DNA of 64,000 bases, from the NCBI GenBank assembly GCA_013289795.1, contig JABCZH010000006.1, forward strand, positions 124,001-188,000, given 5' to 3'. Numbering within the stretch: the stretch's first letter is position 1; each line of letters begins with the position of its first letter. The translations under genes were made by a program, and so were the position numbers. The DNA comes from Acidobacteriota bacterium. Lineage in GTDB: Bacteria; Acidobacteriota; Terriglobia; Terriglobales; Acidobacteriaceae. The notes under the pieces were generated by a model. It searched no databases. It was not told the DNA's origin and worked only from the letters and a program-made list of their open reading frames with translations. This document shows, one piece after another, positions 1-8,519 of this stretch.

Positions 1-191
1 GCGAAGAACCGCAGAAATGCTCGGCGCTGTAGTGTGACGTGGTCGCGGATGGTCCCGCGCAGCATCGGATAGCGTGCCTCCAGCGCATCCAGCACCGAGC
101 GCTGCGTGACTGGACCCTCGACGTCGAGCGTCACCTCGCTGCCCACGTGCGCCAGCGTTCGCAGATGTGGTGGGAGTATGAGTCGGATCAT
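1..191 (-). CDS. MoaD/ThiS-family ubiquitin-like protein (partial, runs off left edge)
   Basis: The minus strand reads from an ATG at 191 through 63 uninterrupted codons to the window edge, so the C-terminus is missing. The peptide begins [20 protein letters not shown] and continues with a beta-grasp-like pattern ending [15 protein letters not shown] and RRAFLRFFA. This is typical of small MoaD/ThiS-fold sulfur carriers, which normally end in GG; that tail is outside the window. The gene lies 31 bp downstream of the GT39-like gene and may be co-transcribed with it. The family call rests on pattern recognition only. Whether it carries sulfur or acts as a protein modifier cannot be told here. 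Confidence 0.7.
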   Translation of the reverse strand, partial: MIRLILPPHLRTLAHVGSEVTLDVEGPVTQRSVLDALEARYPMLRGTIRDHVTLQRRAFLRFF

Positions 192-222
192 AGTGAGTGT
201 GAGTATGCCACCGCTCAAACGT

Positions 223-1791
223 CTAGTTCCAGTGGTGCGAGTGCCACCAGATTTGTTGAATGTCGAACGTCACCCCGCGGCAGAGGTAGATCGGCGCGTT
301 TTCCTCGCCCATGCCAAAGCGCTGGAAATGCTCGAAAGCTTGAAACGAACCGCAGTTGTCACGCACGTCTTCCAGACTCCACTGGATCACAATGAGGTTC
401 TTGTAGACCTGCGGAGGCGGACCCCAGTACCAATGGTTCTGGTGGCGAGACCAGGCGCGTGGCAGCCCGAAGGCAGGTCCGAACTGGTTAATCGCACCGG
501 CTTCGCCGTAGTTGCCTGCCCAGATGCCGGTCTGTGTGCGCTCCTCGGGCGGCAAGGCGTTGTAAATCTCGGCGACCTCACCCACCATCTCGGGCCATCC
601 AAACTGGTCGGCAATCGATTGCGGCAACCTCGACTCATGCCCGACCTCAGTCTTGGAGAGTCTGATGCCTATCGCATCTTGGTAAGCCAGAAGCCTCTCC
701 GGCGGCAGCATCCACGTTACCAGCGGGACGGCGGGAAATGTCGTCAGCACGATCACGGCAATCACAGCCGCTCGTGTCCATGCGGCACGGCGCGCCAACC
801 AGCGTTCGATGACGACTGCGCCGCCGGCGAAAAGCATCGGATAGATCGGGAACACGTAATAGTTCTTGGCGTGCGCGACCTCCATCAACACGAAGAAGAC
901 TACAAAGGTCAGGCCGAGCACCCGCCAGCGGCGGTCGCGGAGGAACCATAGCAGGCCCGAGAGCCAGACCGGCAACAAGATCGGGTGCATGTCAAGGATC
1001 TGCTCCTTGACGAATGCCAACGGGCCGAGCACGATGTTTTTGTGCTCACGCTGGACATTGGCCAGATCCTCAATGGTGGGGAAGTGATGGCGAACCTGCC
1101 AGATGAGGTTGGGAAGAAATAGCGCCAGAGCGATGGCCCCAGCGATCCAGATCCAGCGGCTGCGAAACTCGCTGCGATGGTGAGTCAGAAGCAGGGCGAC
1201 GGCGACCGCGAATCCGAACGATAGGGTGGAATGTTTGTTCTCGAGACCAAGACCGGAAAGCAGCCCGAACCACAGCCAAAGCCGCGAGTCCCCTGTGCGC
1301 AGAATGTGAATCACGACCCATACGCACCCCATCCAGAACAGCGGCTCGAAGGCATTCATCGTGAGCAGGCTGTCCACCAGCAAAAAAGCCGGGCAGAGCA
1401 GGATGGCGACTCCGGCGAGCAGTTGCGCATACCGTCTGCCGCCCAGTTCACGTGTGATCAGGATCGTGAGTGCGACTAACGCAACGCCGGCCAGCGCGGG
1501 AAGGATGCGTAGCGCCGCCAGTGAGCCCCCCATCAACAGCGCGACTTTGGAGTACACGGCAATCAGGGGAGCGGCATCGACGTAGCCCCAGTCCAGGTGG
1601 CGGGCCATGTCCATGTAATAGAGCTCGTCGCGAAAGTAGCCGTAGTGGAGGACGCTGGTGAAGAGGTGCAGCAGTAGCTTGGCTGCACAGAGGCCAATCA
1701 GAATACCGGCTGCCAGCGGCGACAGCCCGGGACGGCGAGGCTCCTGGCTTGGAAGATAGGAGGTAGATTGAGCACCGCTAGCGACTGCCAT
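223..1791 (-). CDS. GT39/ArnT-like polytopic glycosyltransferase
   Basis: A 522-residue integral membrane protein with about ten hydrophobic segments from residue 26 to about 370, followed by a roughly 150-residue soluble C-terminal domain. The first periplasmic loop has [18 protein letters not shown] with adjacent acidic residues D55 and E56, the signature of PMT/ArnT-type GT-C enzymes that use polyprenyl-phosphate sugar donors. An ALxxLLDS-like stretch and aromatic-rich loops fit the family, and the length is normal. It probably transfers a sugar from a lipid carrier to an envelope acceptor at the outer face of the inner membrane; the acceptor is unknown. Nothing in the neighbourhood identifies a pathway. 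Confidence 0.75.
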   Translation of the reverse strand: MAVASGAQSTSYLPSQEPRRPGLSPLAAGILIGLCAAKLLLHLFTSVLHYGYFRDELYYMDMARHLDWGYVDAAPLIAVYSKVALLMGGSLAALRILPALAGVALVALTILITRELGGRRYAQLLAGVAILLCPAFLLVDSLLTMNAFEPLFWMGCVWVVIHILRTGDSRLWLWFGLLSGLGLENKHSTLSFGFAVAVALLLTHHRSEFRSRWIWIAGAIALALFLPNLIWQVRHHFPTIEDLANVQREHKNIVLGPLAFVKEQILDMHPILLPVWLSGLLWFLRDRRWRVLGLTFVVFFVLMEVAHAKNYYVFPIYPMLFAGGAVVIERWLARRAAWTRAAVIAVIVLTTFPAVPLVTWMLPPERLLAYQDAIGIRLSKTEVGHESRLPQSIADQFGWPEMVGEVAEIYNALPPEERTQTGIWAGNYGEAGAINQFGPAFGLPRAWSRHQNHWYWGPPPQVYKNLIVIQWSLEDVRDNCGSFQAFEHFQRFGMGEENAPIYLCRGVTFDIQQIWWHSHHWN

Positions 1792-2027
1792 AAACCAGAA
1801 TTGTTTTCCTCAACCACAACCTCTCGGATCTTTCGCCGGAACTCTCTTTCGACTTCGCCTCCGAGGCACAAGATACACCCTGGCCCTCCCAGTTCGCAAT
1901 CTGCCCGGCAGGTGTTCCCGCACGGAGCGTTTTCATCGGAATTTAACTAGCCTGTCACCTCCCAGTTACCTCGACCGGATAAGCTCCTTACGGCGCACTG
2001 GACTCCCGCGCCCACGGAGAAATTCAA

Positions 2028-3020
2028 ATGAAATCCCCTCTTATCTTGCGCCTTGTTGTTTGTGCTGCTTCCCTGACCGGGCTCGCCGCCTCTGGCCAAG
2101 TTGTAGCGTCGGCCCCCTACACCGTTTCCGTCTTCGCCACCAGCATTCCCAACGTCGACTTCGCCCCCGACTCCATTGCCGTGCTGGATGGACACGTCTT
2201 TGTCGGTTACGGCGATGGCGTAGCCCCAGATGGCTCCGACGGCAAAAGCAGCACCATCGTTGAGTACAACACAAACGGAGATATGCTAAAGACCTACACC
2301 GTGCTCGGTCACAACGATGGCCTGCGAGCGAATCCCACCACTCACCTGCTGTGGGCAATGCAGAATGAGGACGCCAATCCCAACCTCGTCATCATCGATC
2401 CTAAGAACGGGACCCAGACGAAGTACACGTTTGGCCCCACCCCGCACGGCGGCGGCTACGACGATATCGCGTTCCGGGGTAGCGACGTTTTTCTGAGCGC
2501 TTCCAATCCCTCCAATAACCCCAACAACGCGCCCGCCATCGTCAAGGCTCAAATCAACGGAGGCACCGTCACCGTGACCCCGGTACTCAGTGGCACCGCG
2601 ACAGCCATCGACATCCCGACTGATACTCCCGTAACCCTTAACTTGCAGGATCCAGACTCGATGATTTTCAATCCCTTGGGAGATCTGGTTCTAGACAGCC
2701 AGGCCGACGCCGAGTTAATCATCGTCCACCACGTCGGTTTCTTCGATCAGACCGCGTACCATCTCGCACTCACGCAGAACGGTTCCCCCGTGCAAATCGA
2801 CGATACCGTCTTCGCTACTTCCAGCCACGGAGTGATTCTGGTGTCCGATCGTGATGGCGAAACTGTCTACGCCATCTCGCGAGAGCTTTTCTCGCCGGCC
2901 GCAGCCTACAGCGCGACTCCTACTACGGTCGCGGCACTCGATCCAGACACCGGCGTCCTCACTGACATCGTGACCGGAATGGTGAGTCCGCACGGAATGG
3001 CGTTCATCAAGACCAAGTAG
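2028..3020 (+). CDS. Secreted SMP-30/NHL-like beta-propeller protein
   Basis: A 330-residue protein with a clear Sec signal peptide (MKSPLILRLVVCAASLTGLAA, cut near residue 24). The mature part consists of repeated beta-rich blades such as FAPDSIAVLDGHVFVGYGDG, GYDDIAFRGSDVFLSASN and HGVILVSDRDGETVYAI, typical of SMP-30/NHL or YVTN six-bladed propellers. No catalytic or calcium-binding set can be assigned with confidence. The gene is divergent from the GT39 gene across 236 bp and convergent with the BNR-repeat gene. Likely a periplasmic or extracellular binding or lactonase-like protein; its substrate is unknown. Confidence 0.6.
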   Translation: MKSPLILRLVVCAASLTGLAASGQVVASAPYTVSVFATSIPNVDFAPDSIAVLDGHVFVGYGDGVAPDGSDGKSSTIVEYNTNGDMLKTYTVLGHNDGLRANPTTHLLWAMQNEDANPNLVIIDPKNGTQTKYTFGPTPHGGGYDDIAFRGSDVFLSASNPSNNPNNAPAIVKAQINGGTVTVTPVLSGTATAIDIPTDTPVTLNLQDPDSMIFNPLGDLVLDSQADAELIIVHHVGFFDQTAYHLALTQNGSPVQIDDTVFATSSHGVILVSDRDGETVYAISRELFSPAAAYSATPTTVAALDPDTGVLTDIVTGMVSPHGMAFIKTK

Positions 3021-3038
3021 AGATGATGCATCGTTCCG

Positions 3039-3071
3039 GGGGAGGCGGCCGGAAGTGTAGGCCGCCTTCCC
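3039..3071. terminator. GC-rich hairpin between convergent genes
   Basis: GGGAGGCGGCC at 3040-3050 pairs with GGCCGCCTTCCC at 3060-3071 around a nine-base loop, giving an 11-12 bp stem with one G-T pair. It sits 20 bp after the propeller gene stop and 46 bp from the end of the convergent BNR gene. There is no T-tract, so it is either a weak bidirectional terminator or an mRNA-stabilising hairpin. Confidence 0.45.
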
Positions 3072-3117
3072 GGGCTGATTAACGGCGAACCGTTCTGCGT
3101 GCGGACCATGCTCTGAA

Positions 3118-4296
3118 TCACCCCAGCGTCTGCACCTCCACCGACAGCACCGCCGGCAAATCCCGCACAATGGGATTCCAGCTATCCCCGGCATCAGCCG
3201 ATACATATACTTGCCCGCCGCTGGTTCCGAAATACACGCCACACTTGTCGAGCGAGTCCACCGCCATGGCGTCGCGCAAAACGTTCACGTAGCAATTGCT
3301 CTGTGGCAGGCCCTTGGTCAATGCCTCCCACTCGTTCCCTCCGGTGCGGCTGCGGAACACCCGTAGCTTGCCATCGTGCACGTAGTGCTCCGAATCGCTC
3401 TTGATCGGCACCACATAAATCGTTTCCGGCTCGTGCGCGTGAACGTCAATCACGAATCCGAAGTCCGTCGGCAGATTTCCGCTGACTTCCTTCCAATTGT
3501 CGCCCGCATCGTCCGACCGCATCACGTCCCAATGCTTCTGCATGAACAGTACGCCAGGACGCTTCGGGTTCATCGCCACATGATGAACACAGTGTCCGAT
3601 CTCGGCATCGTGGTCGGGGATATATTGGGACCTCAGTCCGCGATTGATTGGCTTCCACGTTTTGCCGCCGTCGTCGGTACGAAACGCACCCGCGGCTGAG
3701 ATGGCGATATATATCCGCTGCGGATTGCTGGGATCGAGAATAATCGTGTGCAGGCACATGCCGCCCGCGCCCGGCTGCCACTTTGGTCCTGTGCCATGGC
3801 CGCGCAGACCTGAAAGTTCCTTCCAACTCTCGCCGCCATCGGTCGAGCGGAAAATAGCGGCATCTTCCACGCCGGCGTAAACCGTGTTGGGATCTTTGAG
3901 TGATGGCTCCAGGTGCCACACCCGCTTGAACTCCCACGGATGCTGTGTCCCGTCATACCACTGATGAGTGGTGAGCGGTTTTCCGGTGTCGGCTGACGCG
4001 TCATAGACAAACTTGTTGCTTGCCTTAGCAGGCCATTGTGGGAGCGGTTCTCCGGGCGGCGTACCCGGTTGATGCCAGTTCTCGCCGCCGTCATCGGAGC
4101 GTTGAATGATCTGTCCAAACCAGCCGCTCGACTGCGACGCATAGATTCGGTTCGGATCAGCGGTTGATCCCTTGACGTGATAAATCTCCCAGCCTGCAAA
4201 GTGTGGCCCGCTGACCTCCCATTTGTCGCGCTTGCCATCCGCCGTGAGTACGAATGCGCCCTTGCGTGTACCCACCAGAACCCGTACTTTGCTCAT
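3118..4296 (-). CDS. BNR/Asp-box repeat protein (exo-sialidase/VPS10-like propeller)
   Basis: A 392-residue cytosol-type protein starting at the ATG at 4296 ([17 protein letters not shown]), preceded by a good GGAGGT site; an upstream in-frame extension is not supported. At least five Asp-box motifs (S/T-x-D-x-G-x-x-W) are visible: [36 protein letters not shown] and SADAGDSW. This is a glycosidase-like beta-propeller. The family is often annotated as exo-alpha-sialidase, but the catalytic Arg triad and Tyr of true sialidases are not evident and no signal peptide is present, so enzymatic activity is doubtful. A relative often occurs beside MoaD/ThiS-like genes; here one lies 3 kb away. Confidence 0.7.
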   Translation of the reverse strand: MSKVRVLVGTRKGAFVLTADGKRDKWEVSGPHFAGWEIYHVKGSTADPNRIYASQSSGWFGQIIQRSDDGGENWHQPGTPPGEPLPQWPAKASNKFVYDASADTGKPLTTHQWYDGTQHPWEFKRVWHLEPSLKDPNTVYAGVEDAAIFRSTDGGESWKELSGLRGHGTGPKWQPGAGGMCLHTIILDPSNPQRIYIAISAAGAFRTDDGGKTWKPINRGLRSQYIPDHDAEIGHCVHHVAMNPKRPGVLFMQKHWDVMRSDDAGDNWKEVSGNLPTDFGFVIDVHAHEPETIYVVPIKSDSEHYVHDGKLRVFRSRTGGNEWEALTKGLPQSNCYVNVLRDAMAVDSLDKCGVYFGTSGGQVYVSADAGDSWNPIVRDLPAVLSVEVQTLG

Positions 4297-4353
4297 CGCT
4301 ACCTCCGGTGCTGTCTGTATACCAAAGCTCAGTGCGTTCCTGACATCACATAA

Positions 4354-4400
4354 GCCGGACGCCCCCACCCTCCACAATCTCCGAAGGGCGGGAGCGTCTG
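4354..4400 (-). terminator. Imperfect hairpin downstream of the 153-aa gene
   Basis: GACGCCCCCACCCT near 4358-4371 can pair with AGGGCGGGAGCGTC near 4385-4398, with two mismatches and a 13-base loop. It lies just after the stop of the minus-strand gene ending at 4412 and before the BNR gene start. No clear T-run follows, so the terminator role is tentative. Confidence 0.35.
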
Positions 4401-4411
4401 GCACGAACGTC

Positions 4412-4873
4412 TTACGCTGCTTTCGCAGGCTGTGTGCGCATCTGTTTCATGAACTCGCGCATTTTGGCGATGTGGCCCGGGGACCGCTTATCCATCCAGA
4501 CCTCAAAGCGTTGCGCGGCTCGTTCCAGATTGCCGAGGAACTGCTGATTGGCCCACTGTGCGCGCCCTTCTGCGATAGTGGGTTTGATTCGTTCCCAGAC
4601 GCCAAAGAATTCGCCGCTGGTTTCGAAAAACAGATCATCGTGCAGCAGGCCATAGTTCAGCAACGCGCAGGCCTGTTCCCAATAGCTGACCACCATCATG
4701 AAGTTGGTGCCGCCTTCTGTCCCTGGGGCGGCGACCCGCATCGCATCGTTCCAGTTGTCCGCGAAATAATTCTTGAAGAACCAGTCGCGTGCCTGGCGCA
4801 AGCGGGCTTCCCGCCGCTGATCAAAAACCTGTAGATGAAGTTGAGCTTGTTCGTGGGTGGGTTTCGTTTCCAT
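4412..4873 (-). CDS. Conserved hypothetical protein, mostly helical
   Basis: A 153-residue soluble protein beginning [20 protein letters not shown], with GGAG eight bases or so before the ATG. The sequence is predicted helical and rich in aromatic residues ([40 protein letters not shown]). The last third is basic and may be a helix bundle. I do not recognise a named family with certainty; it resembles uncharacterised proteins of about 150 residues found in Acidobacteriota and Proteobacteria. It is 51 bp downstream of the VOC gene on the same strand, so it may be the last gene of the small YCII-VOC cluster. Confidence 0.55.
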   Translation of the reverse strand: METKPTHEQAQLHLQVFDQRREARLRQARDWFFKNYFADNWNDAMRVAAPGTEGGTNFMMVVSYWEQACALLNYGLLHDDLFFETSGEFFGVWERIKPTIAEGRAQWANQQFLGNLERAAQRFEVWMDKRSPGHIAKMREFMKQMRTQPAKAA

Positions 4874-4924
4874 GGTCGTCTATCTCCTTTTTTTGTTTTA
4901 TTAGAACCTTAGTCCGCCTCAATG

Positions 4925-5392
4925 TTACTCGTATGCCTGCTCCAGCTTCTTGATATCAAGCTTTTCCATTTGCAGCATTGCCTGCATGACCCTTTGAGAC
5001 CTCTTGGCGTCTTTGTCCTGCAAGAACTTTCCAAGAACCGAGGGAATAATCTGCCAGGACAAACCATATTTGTCTTGCAGCCAGCCACATCTGTCTTTCC
5101 GTCCCCCTGCCGAAAGCTTGTCCCACAGCTGGTCGACCTCTTGTTGCGTCTCACAGTTTACGAAAAATGATATGGCCGGGGTGAACTTGTAGTGCGGGCC
5201 TCCGTTGAGCGCGAAGAACTCTTGCCCATCGAGCTGGAAGGTCGCGGACATGACTGTCCCCTTCGGCCCCGGCCCCGCCTCTCCATACCGGGTCACCGTC
5301 CCAACCTTCGAATTCTTGAAGATGGAAACGTAGAAGTTCATCGCCTCTTCGGCCTTGTCATCGAACCACAAGAAAGGTGTGATCTTTTGCAT
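4925..5392 (-). CDS. VOC-family PhnB-like protein (3-demethylubiquinone-9 3-methyltransferase-type domain)
   Basis: A 155-residue protein starting MQKITPFLWFDDKAEEAMNF with AGGAG close to the ATG. It has the paired beta-alpha-beta-beta-beta modules of the vicinal oxygen chelate fold: FYVSIFKNSKVGTVTRYGE, then FFVNCETQQEVDQLWDKLS and KYGLSWQIIPSVLGKFL. This PhnB-like subfamily is commonly mis-named 3-demethylubiquinone methyltransferase, but no SAM motif is present. The neighbouring YCII gene and ECF42 sigma factor form a common partnership in this family. The function is unknown, possibly small-molecule binding or stress response. Confidence 0.8.
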   Translation of the reverse strand: MQKITPFLWFDDKAEEAMNFYVSIFKNSKVGTVTRYGEAGPGPKGTVMSATFQLDGQEFFALNGGPHYKFTPAISFFVNCETQQEVDQLWDKLSAGGRKDRCGWLQDKYGLSWQIIPSVLGKFLQDKDAKRSQRVMQAMLQMEKLDIKKLEQAYE

Positions 5393-5416
5393 AAAACTCT
5401 CCTGAGTCCGATTTTC

Positions 5417-5773
5417 CTACGCTGCCGGCAGGTTCGGGATCTCCACTACCGGCCGGATTTCGACCGTGCCTTTGCGTGCGCCCGGAATCCGCCCCGCAAC
5501 GTCGATGGCCTCATCGAGGTTCTTCGCCTCGATCATGAAGTAGCCGCCGAGTTGCTCGCGCGCTTCCGCGAACGGCCCATCGGTCACCACCCGTTTGCTC
5601 TCCCGCACTTTGACGCATGTGGCCGTGGCCACCGGCTGCAGCGGCGAGGTCGAGATGAACTGCCCATTCTCCTTGAGGTTATGCGCAAGCTGCGTCGACT
5701 CCCCGTAACACGCCTGCCTCTCGGCATCAGTCCAGGCGTTCTCGTCGGCATAAATCAGCAATAGGTATTTCAT
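5417..5773 (-). CDS. YCII/DGPF-family protein
   Basis: A 118-residue protein starting at the ATG at 5773 (MKYLLLIYADENAW), chosen over an upstream in-frame ATG because GGAGG lies directly before it. Hallmarks of the YCII (DGPF) family are visible: the ferredoxin-like fold start MKYLLLIYAD, and VTDGPFAEAREQLGGYFMIE containing the diagnostic DGPF. It is divergent from the ECF sigma gene with 76 bp between starts. ECF42-group sigma factors are characteristically encoded next to one or several DGPF proteins, so this is probably its partner or target. The biochemical role is not established. Confidence 0.85.
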   Translation of the reverse strand: MKYLLLIYADENAWTDAERQACYGESTQLAHNLKENGQFISTSPLQPVATATCVKVRESKRVVTDGPFAEAREQLGGYFMIEAKNLDEAIDVAGRIPGARKGTVEIRPVVEIPNLPAA

Positions 5774-5849
5774 TTCTGCGCCTCCATCCGTATATCGACT
5801 GGCAAACCCCCAAATCGACACCCTTGGCAAGAAATATTTACAATCAAGT

Positions 5850-7106
5850 ATGTCTACCGACGCCGCCAGCGCCGTGGAAGCAGTTTACCGCTCCGATTGG
5901 GGCCGGATCGTCGCCGCCCTGATTACCCTCATCGGTGATTTCGACCTAGCCGAAGAGTGTGCCCAGGAAGCTTTCACCGCCGCCGTGGATCAATGGCCCG
6001 AGTCCGGCGTCCCTGAGTTCCCCCGCGCTTGGATCATCCAGACCGCCCGCCATAAGGCCATCGACCGCATCCGGCGCAACCTGCGGTTCGAGGAGAAGCT
6101 TGAATCTTACGCCGTTTCCGGGTTGGTTCGCACCGTCGAAGAGCCCAATTACGACTCCACCGAAATCCCCGACGACCGTCTCCGCCTGATCTTCACCTGT
6201 TGCCACCCCGCGCTCGCGCCCGACACGCAGGTAGCCTTGACCCTCCGCACCCTGTGCGGTCTCGAGACCGATGAAATTGCGCGTGCATTCCTCGTCCCTT
6301 CCACAACCATGGCGCAGCGCCTGGTCCGTGCCAAACGCAAGATTCGTGATGCCCGCATTCCCTACATGGTTCCAGAAACCAAGGACCTGGCGGCACGACT
6401 GGATGCAGTATTGACCGTCATCTATCTCGTCTTCAACGAAGGCTATGCGGCAACTCGAGGCGGCCCGTTGGTCAGGACCGACCTCTGCGCCGAGGCTATC
6501 CGTCTGGGTCGGTTGGTGAGTTCGCTGATGGGCCCACTCCCCCCAGCGGAAGTGATGGCCCTGGTCGCCCTCATGCTGCTGCACGACGCACGCCGCGATG
6601 CCCGCATCAATGACGCTGGGGATTTGGTCATTCTCGAAGAGCAGGATCGCAGCCGCTGGAATCAAGCCCAGATCGCCGAGGCCTTGCCGCTGGTCAACGA
6701 AGGGTTCCGCAGTGGACCCAGTCCTTTCGCCCTACAGGCCGGGATTGCGGCCTTGCATTGCCAGGCGGCGCGCGCCGAAGATACCGACTGGCCCCAGATC
6801 GTGCGCCTTTATGATCTCTTGCAGCAGGTACAACCTTCTCCTATCGTGGCGCTGAATCGCGCCGTGGCGGTGGCGATGGCGGAAGGCCCTCAGGCCGGGC
6901 TCGCGCTGGTCGATGCCATCGCCGCCACCAGCGATCTCGACAGCTATCACCTGCTGCATGCCGTCCGCGCCGATCTGTTTCGCCGCATCGGATCGTCAGC
7001 CGAGGCCGCTACCAGCTACCAGCGCGCCCTTGCGCTGGCCACCAACGACAGCGAGCGCCGGTTTCTCGAACGCCGGTTGCGAGAAGTCCAGCCGCCGGCA
7101 GCGTAA
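5850..7106 (+). CDS. ECF sigma factor, ECF42-like, with long C-terminal extension (DUF6596)
   Basis: A 418-residue sigma factor. Region 2 is at about residues 10-80 (LIGDFDLAEECAQEAFTAAV, then PRAWIIQTARHKAIDRIRR). Region 4 is at about 125-185 (LTLRTLCGLETDEIARAFLV, STTMAQRLVRAKRKIRDARI). The remaining 230 residues are the alpha-helical TPR-like extension of this group, including VFNEGYAATRGG. There is no anti-sigma gene nearby; ECF42 members are thought to be controlled by the C-terminal domain instead. A TACAAT box ends five bases before the ATG, suggesting an almost leaderless mRNA. It is divergent from the YCII gene. Confidence 0.88.
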   Translation: MSTDAASAVEAVYRSDWGRIVAALITLIGDFDLAEECAQEAFTAAVDQWPESGVPEFPRAWIIQTARHKAIDRIRRNLRFEEKLESYAVSGLVRTVEEPNYDSTEIPDDRLRLIFTCCHPALAPDTQVALTLRTLCGLETDEIARAFLVPSTTMAQRLVRAKRKIRDARIPYMVPETKDLAARLDAVLTVIYLVFNEGYAATRGGPLVRTDLCAEAIRLGRLVSSLMGPLPPAEVMALVALMLLHDARRDARINDAGDLVILEEQDRSRWNQAQIAEALPLVNEGFRSGPSPFALQAGIAALHCQAARAEDTDWPQIVRLYDLLQQVQPSPIVALNRAVAVAMAEGPQAGLALVDAIAATSDLDSYHLLHAVRADLFRRIGSSAEAATSYQRALALATNDSERRFLERRLREVQPPAA

Positions 7107-7214
7107 TTTGATGTGTCTTCTCCCCGGCTCATGTTGGAGCGCCGTCAGCGGCATGATAGGAGTCACAGAGTAACGAATGCGAGCAGACAAACCCATGGTT
7201 GGAGGTTCGTGCGT

Positions 7215-7577
7215 ATGGCAATCGCAAATGAAAGTCTGCAAGACCGCTTGGCTCGCTTCAGACAGACCCAGATCACGGTGATAGGCAGAAAGTCGGGCCG
7301 TGCGATCTCAAGACCTGTCTGGTTCGTGCTGGAAGGGAGTAAAGTCTACCTCCTGCCAGTTCAGGGCTCGGACACCCAATGGTACAAGAATGCGCTTAAG
7401 AACCCGCGGATTCGGATCGAGGCACGAGGATTGGGAGCGGAATACCCAGCTGTTCCCGTAACTGACGCCAAAGCTGTGAAATCTGTGGTGGAGAAGTTCC
7501 GTGAGAAGTACGGGAAGGCGGACGTAAAGAAATACTACTCGAAATTTGACGTAGCAGTTTTGGTGAACCTGAACTAA
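7215..7577 (+). CDS. Deazaflavin/nitroreductase-type split-barrel protein (DUF385-like)
   Basis: The ATG at 7215 gives 120 residues (MAIANESLQDRLARF) with GGAGG nine bases upstream; the longer upstream frame lacks support. The sequence TVIGRKSGRAISRPVWFVLEG followed by VYLLPVQGSDTQWYKNALKN matches the F420/quinone reductase-type split-barrel family, in which the G-x-KSG-x-x-R motif binds the cofactor phosphate. It is shorter than the mycobacterial Ddn type. It follows the sigma factor by about 110 bp. The substrate is unknown; cofactor could be F420 or FMN. Confidence 0.7.
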   Translation: MAIANESLQDRLARFRQTQITVIGRKSGRAISRPVWFVLEGSKVYLLPVQGSDTQWYKNALKNPRIRIEARGLGAEYPAVPVTDAKAVKSVVEKFREKYGKADVKKYYSKFDVAVLVNLN

Positions 7578-7628
7578 ATCAAATCGATGCGCTCCCTTGG
7601 GTCCATATGGCGCGGATAACTAAGGTGT

Positions 7629-8243
7629 CTACCCCCGCCCCGCCCACTCCAGAAACTTCCGAAACGCCGCCCCGCGATGGCTATACCTGGATTTTTCTTC
7701 CGCGCTCAACTCCGCGAAGGTCTTCTGAATTTCCGGAAAATAGAAAAGTGGATCGTAGCCGAAGCCATTCGCCCCCCGTGGCCCATCCAGAACGATTCCT
7801 TCCGCCTGGCCGCGAAACACTTCCAGAGTCTGCCCGTCCCGTGCCGCCGCGATCACGCATACGAAACGCGCCGTCCGTTTCTCCGGCGCAACATTCTTCA
7901 GTTCCCGCAGCAGTCGAGTGTTGTTGGCTGCGTCGTCGCAGTTGACGCCCGCCAGATGAGGCGCCTCCGCAGCATAGCGCGCCGAATGCACTCCAGGTGC
8001 GCCGCCCAGCGCATCCACCTCCAGCCCCGAGTCATCCGCCAGCACAACTTCTCCCGCCACATGTAGGCCGTAGGCTTCGGCTTTCTTGCGCGCGTTGGCC
8101 TCGAACGTAAGCCCATCCTCGACCACCAAAGGCAGGGAAGCGAAGCCAGGAATTGGCACAACTTCCACTCCCAGCGTCTCCGCTGCGCCAGCAAAGTCCC
8201 GCAGTTTCCCCGAGTTAGAAGTAGCAATCAAGACCCGCGTCAC
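7629..8243 (-). CDS. rdgB: Non-canonical purine NTP pyrophosphatase, RdgB/HAM1 family
   Basis: Hydrolyses dITP, XTP and ITP to monophosphates, cleaning the nucleotide pool. Family motifs are clear: TSNSGKLRDF near the N-terminus, DDSGLEVDALGGAPGVHSAR (active site), FGYDPLFYFPEIQKTFAEL, and SHRGAAFRK near the end. I choose the GTG at 8243, giving 204 residues (MTRVLIATSNSGK). The 21-codon in-frame upstream extension is made of a CACAGAGG-type dispersed repeat and is unlikely to be translated. Length then fits the family. It converges with the deazaflavin-type gene. Confidence 0.93.
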   Translation of the reverse strand: MTRVLIATSNSGKLRDFAGAAETLGVEVVPIPGFASLPLVVEDGLTFEANARKKAEAYGLHVAGEVVLADDSGLEVDALGGAPGVHSARYAAEAPHLAGVNCDDAANNTRLLRELKNVAPEKRTARFVCVIAAARDGQTLEVFRGQAEGIVLDGPRGANGFGYDPLFYFPEIQKTFAELSAEEKSRYSHRGAAFRKFLEWAGRG

Positions 8244-8250
8244 GCCTATG

Positions 8251-8285
8251 TTCCCCCTGTGTTCCTCTGTGACCTCTGTGGTTGG
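8251..8285 (-). repeat. CACAGAGG-type dispersed repeat upstream of rdgB
   Basis: On the minus strand this reads ACCACAGAGGTCACAGAGG followed by AACACAGGGGG, a run of near-identical octamers spaced 9-10 bases apart. The same pattern recurs at least eight times in the window. Here it directly precedes the rdgB start codon, and its purine-rich end may serve as the ribosome binding site. Confidence 0.7.
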
Positions 8286-8409
8286 GTCTTTGTAAACCCT
8301 GTGCACAAATTCTCCGGGATTTTACCGTAAATTAACCTCCCTGCAACGTACCTGTCGCGTCCGCTCTCTACACTGCAAGCATTCGAGGTGGAATAAACCC
8401 GGCGCTACA

Positions 8410-8441
8410 GGGGCCTGCACGAGAGACGGCGTGCAGGCCCC
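8410..8441. terminator. Perfect 12-bp inverted repeat hairpin
   Basis: GGGGCCTGCACG at 8410-8421 and CGTGCAGGCCCC at 8430-8441 form a perfect 12-bp stem with an eight-base loop. It lies between the PilZ gene (ending at 8520 on the minus strand) and the rdgB start. No T-tract follows on either strand (CTAACCGCTTTT is the closest, on plus). It may be a terminator for the PilZ transcript or a processing hairpin. Confidence 0.5.
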
Positions 8442-8519
8442 TAACCGCTTTTGCGGCCCGCACAAACGCACTCGCCCCAATCAGGGTGCGCCACTCAGTG
8501 TGTAAAGGAATAATGCGAT

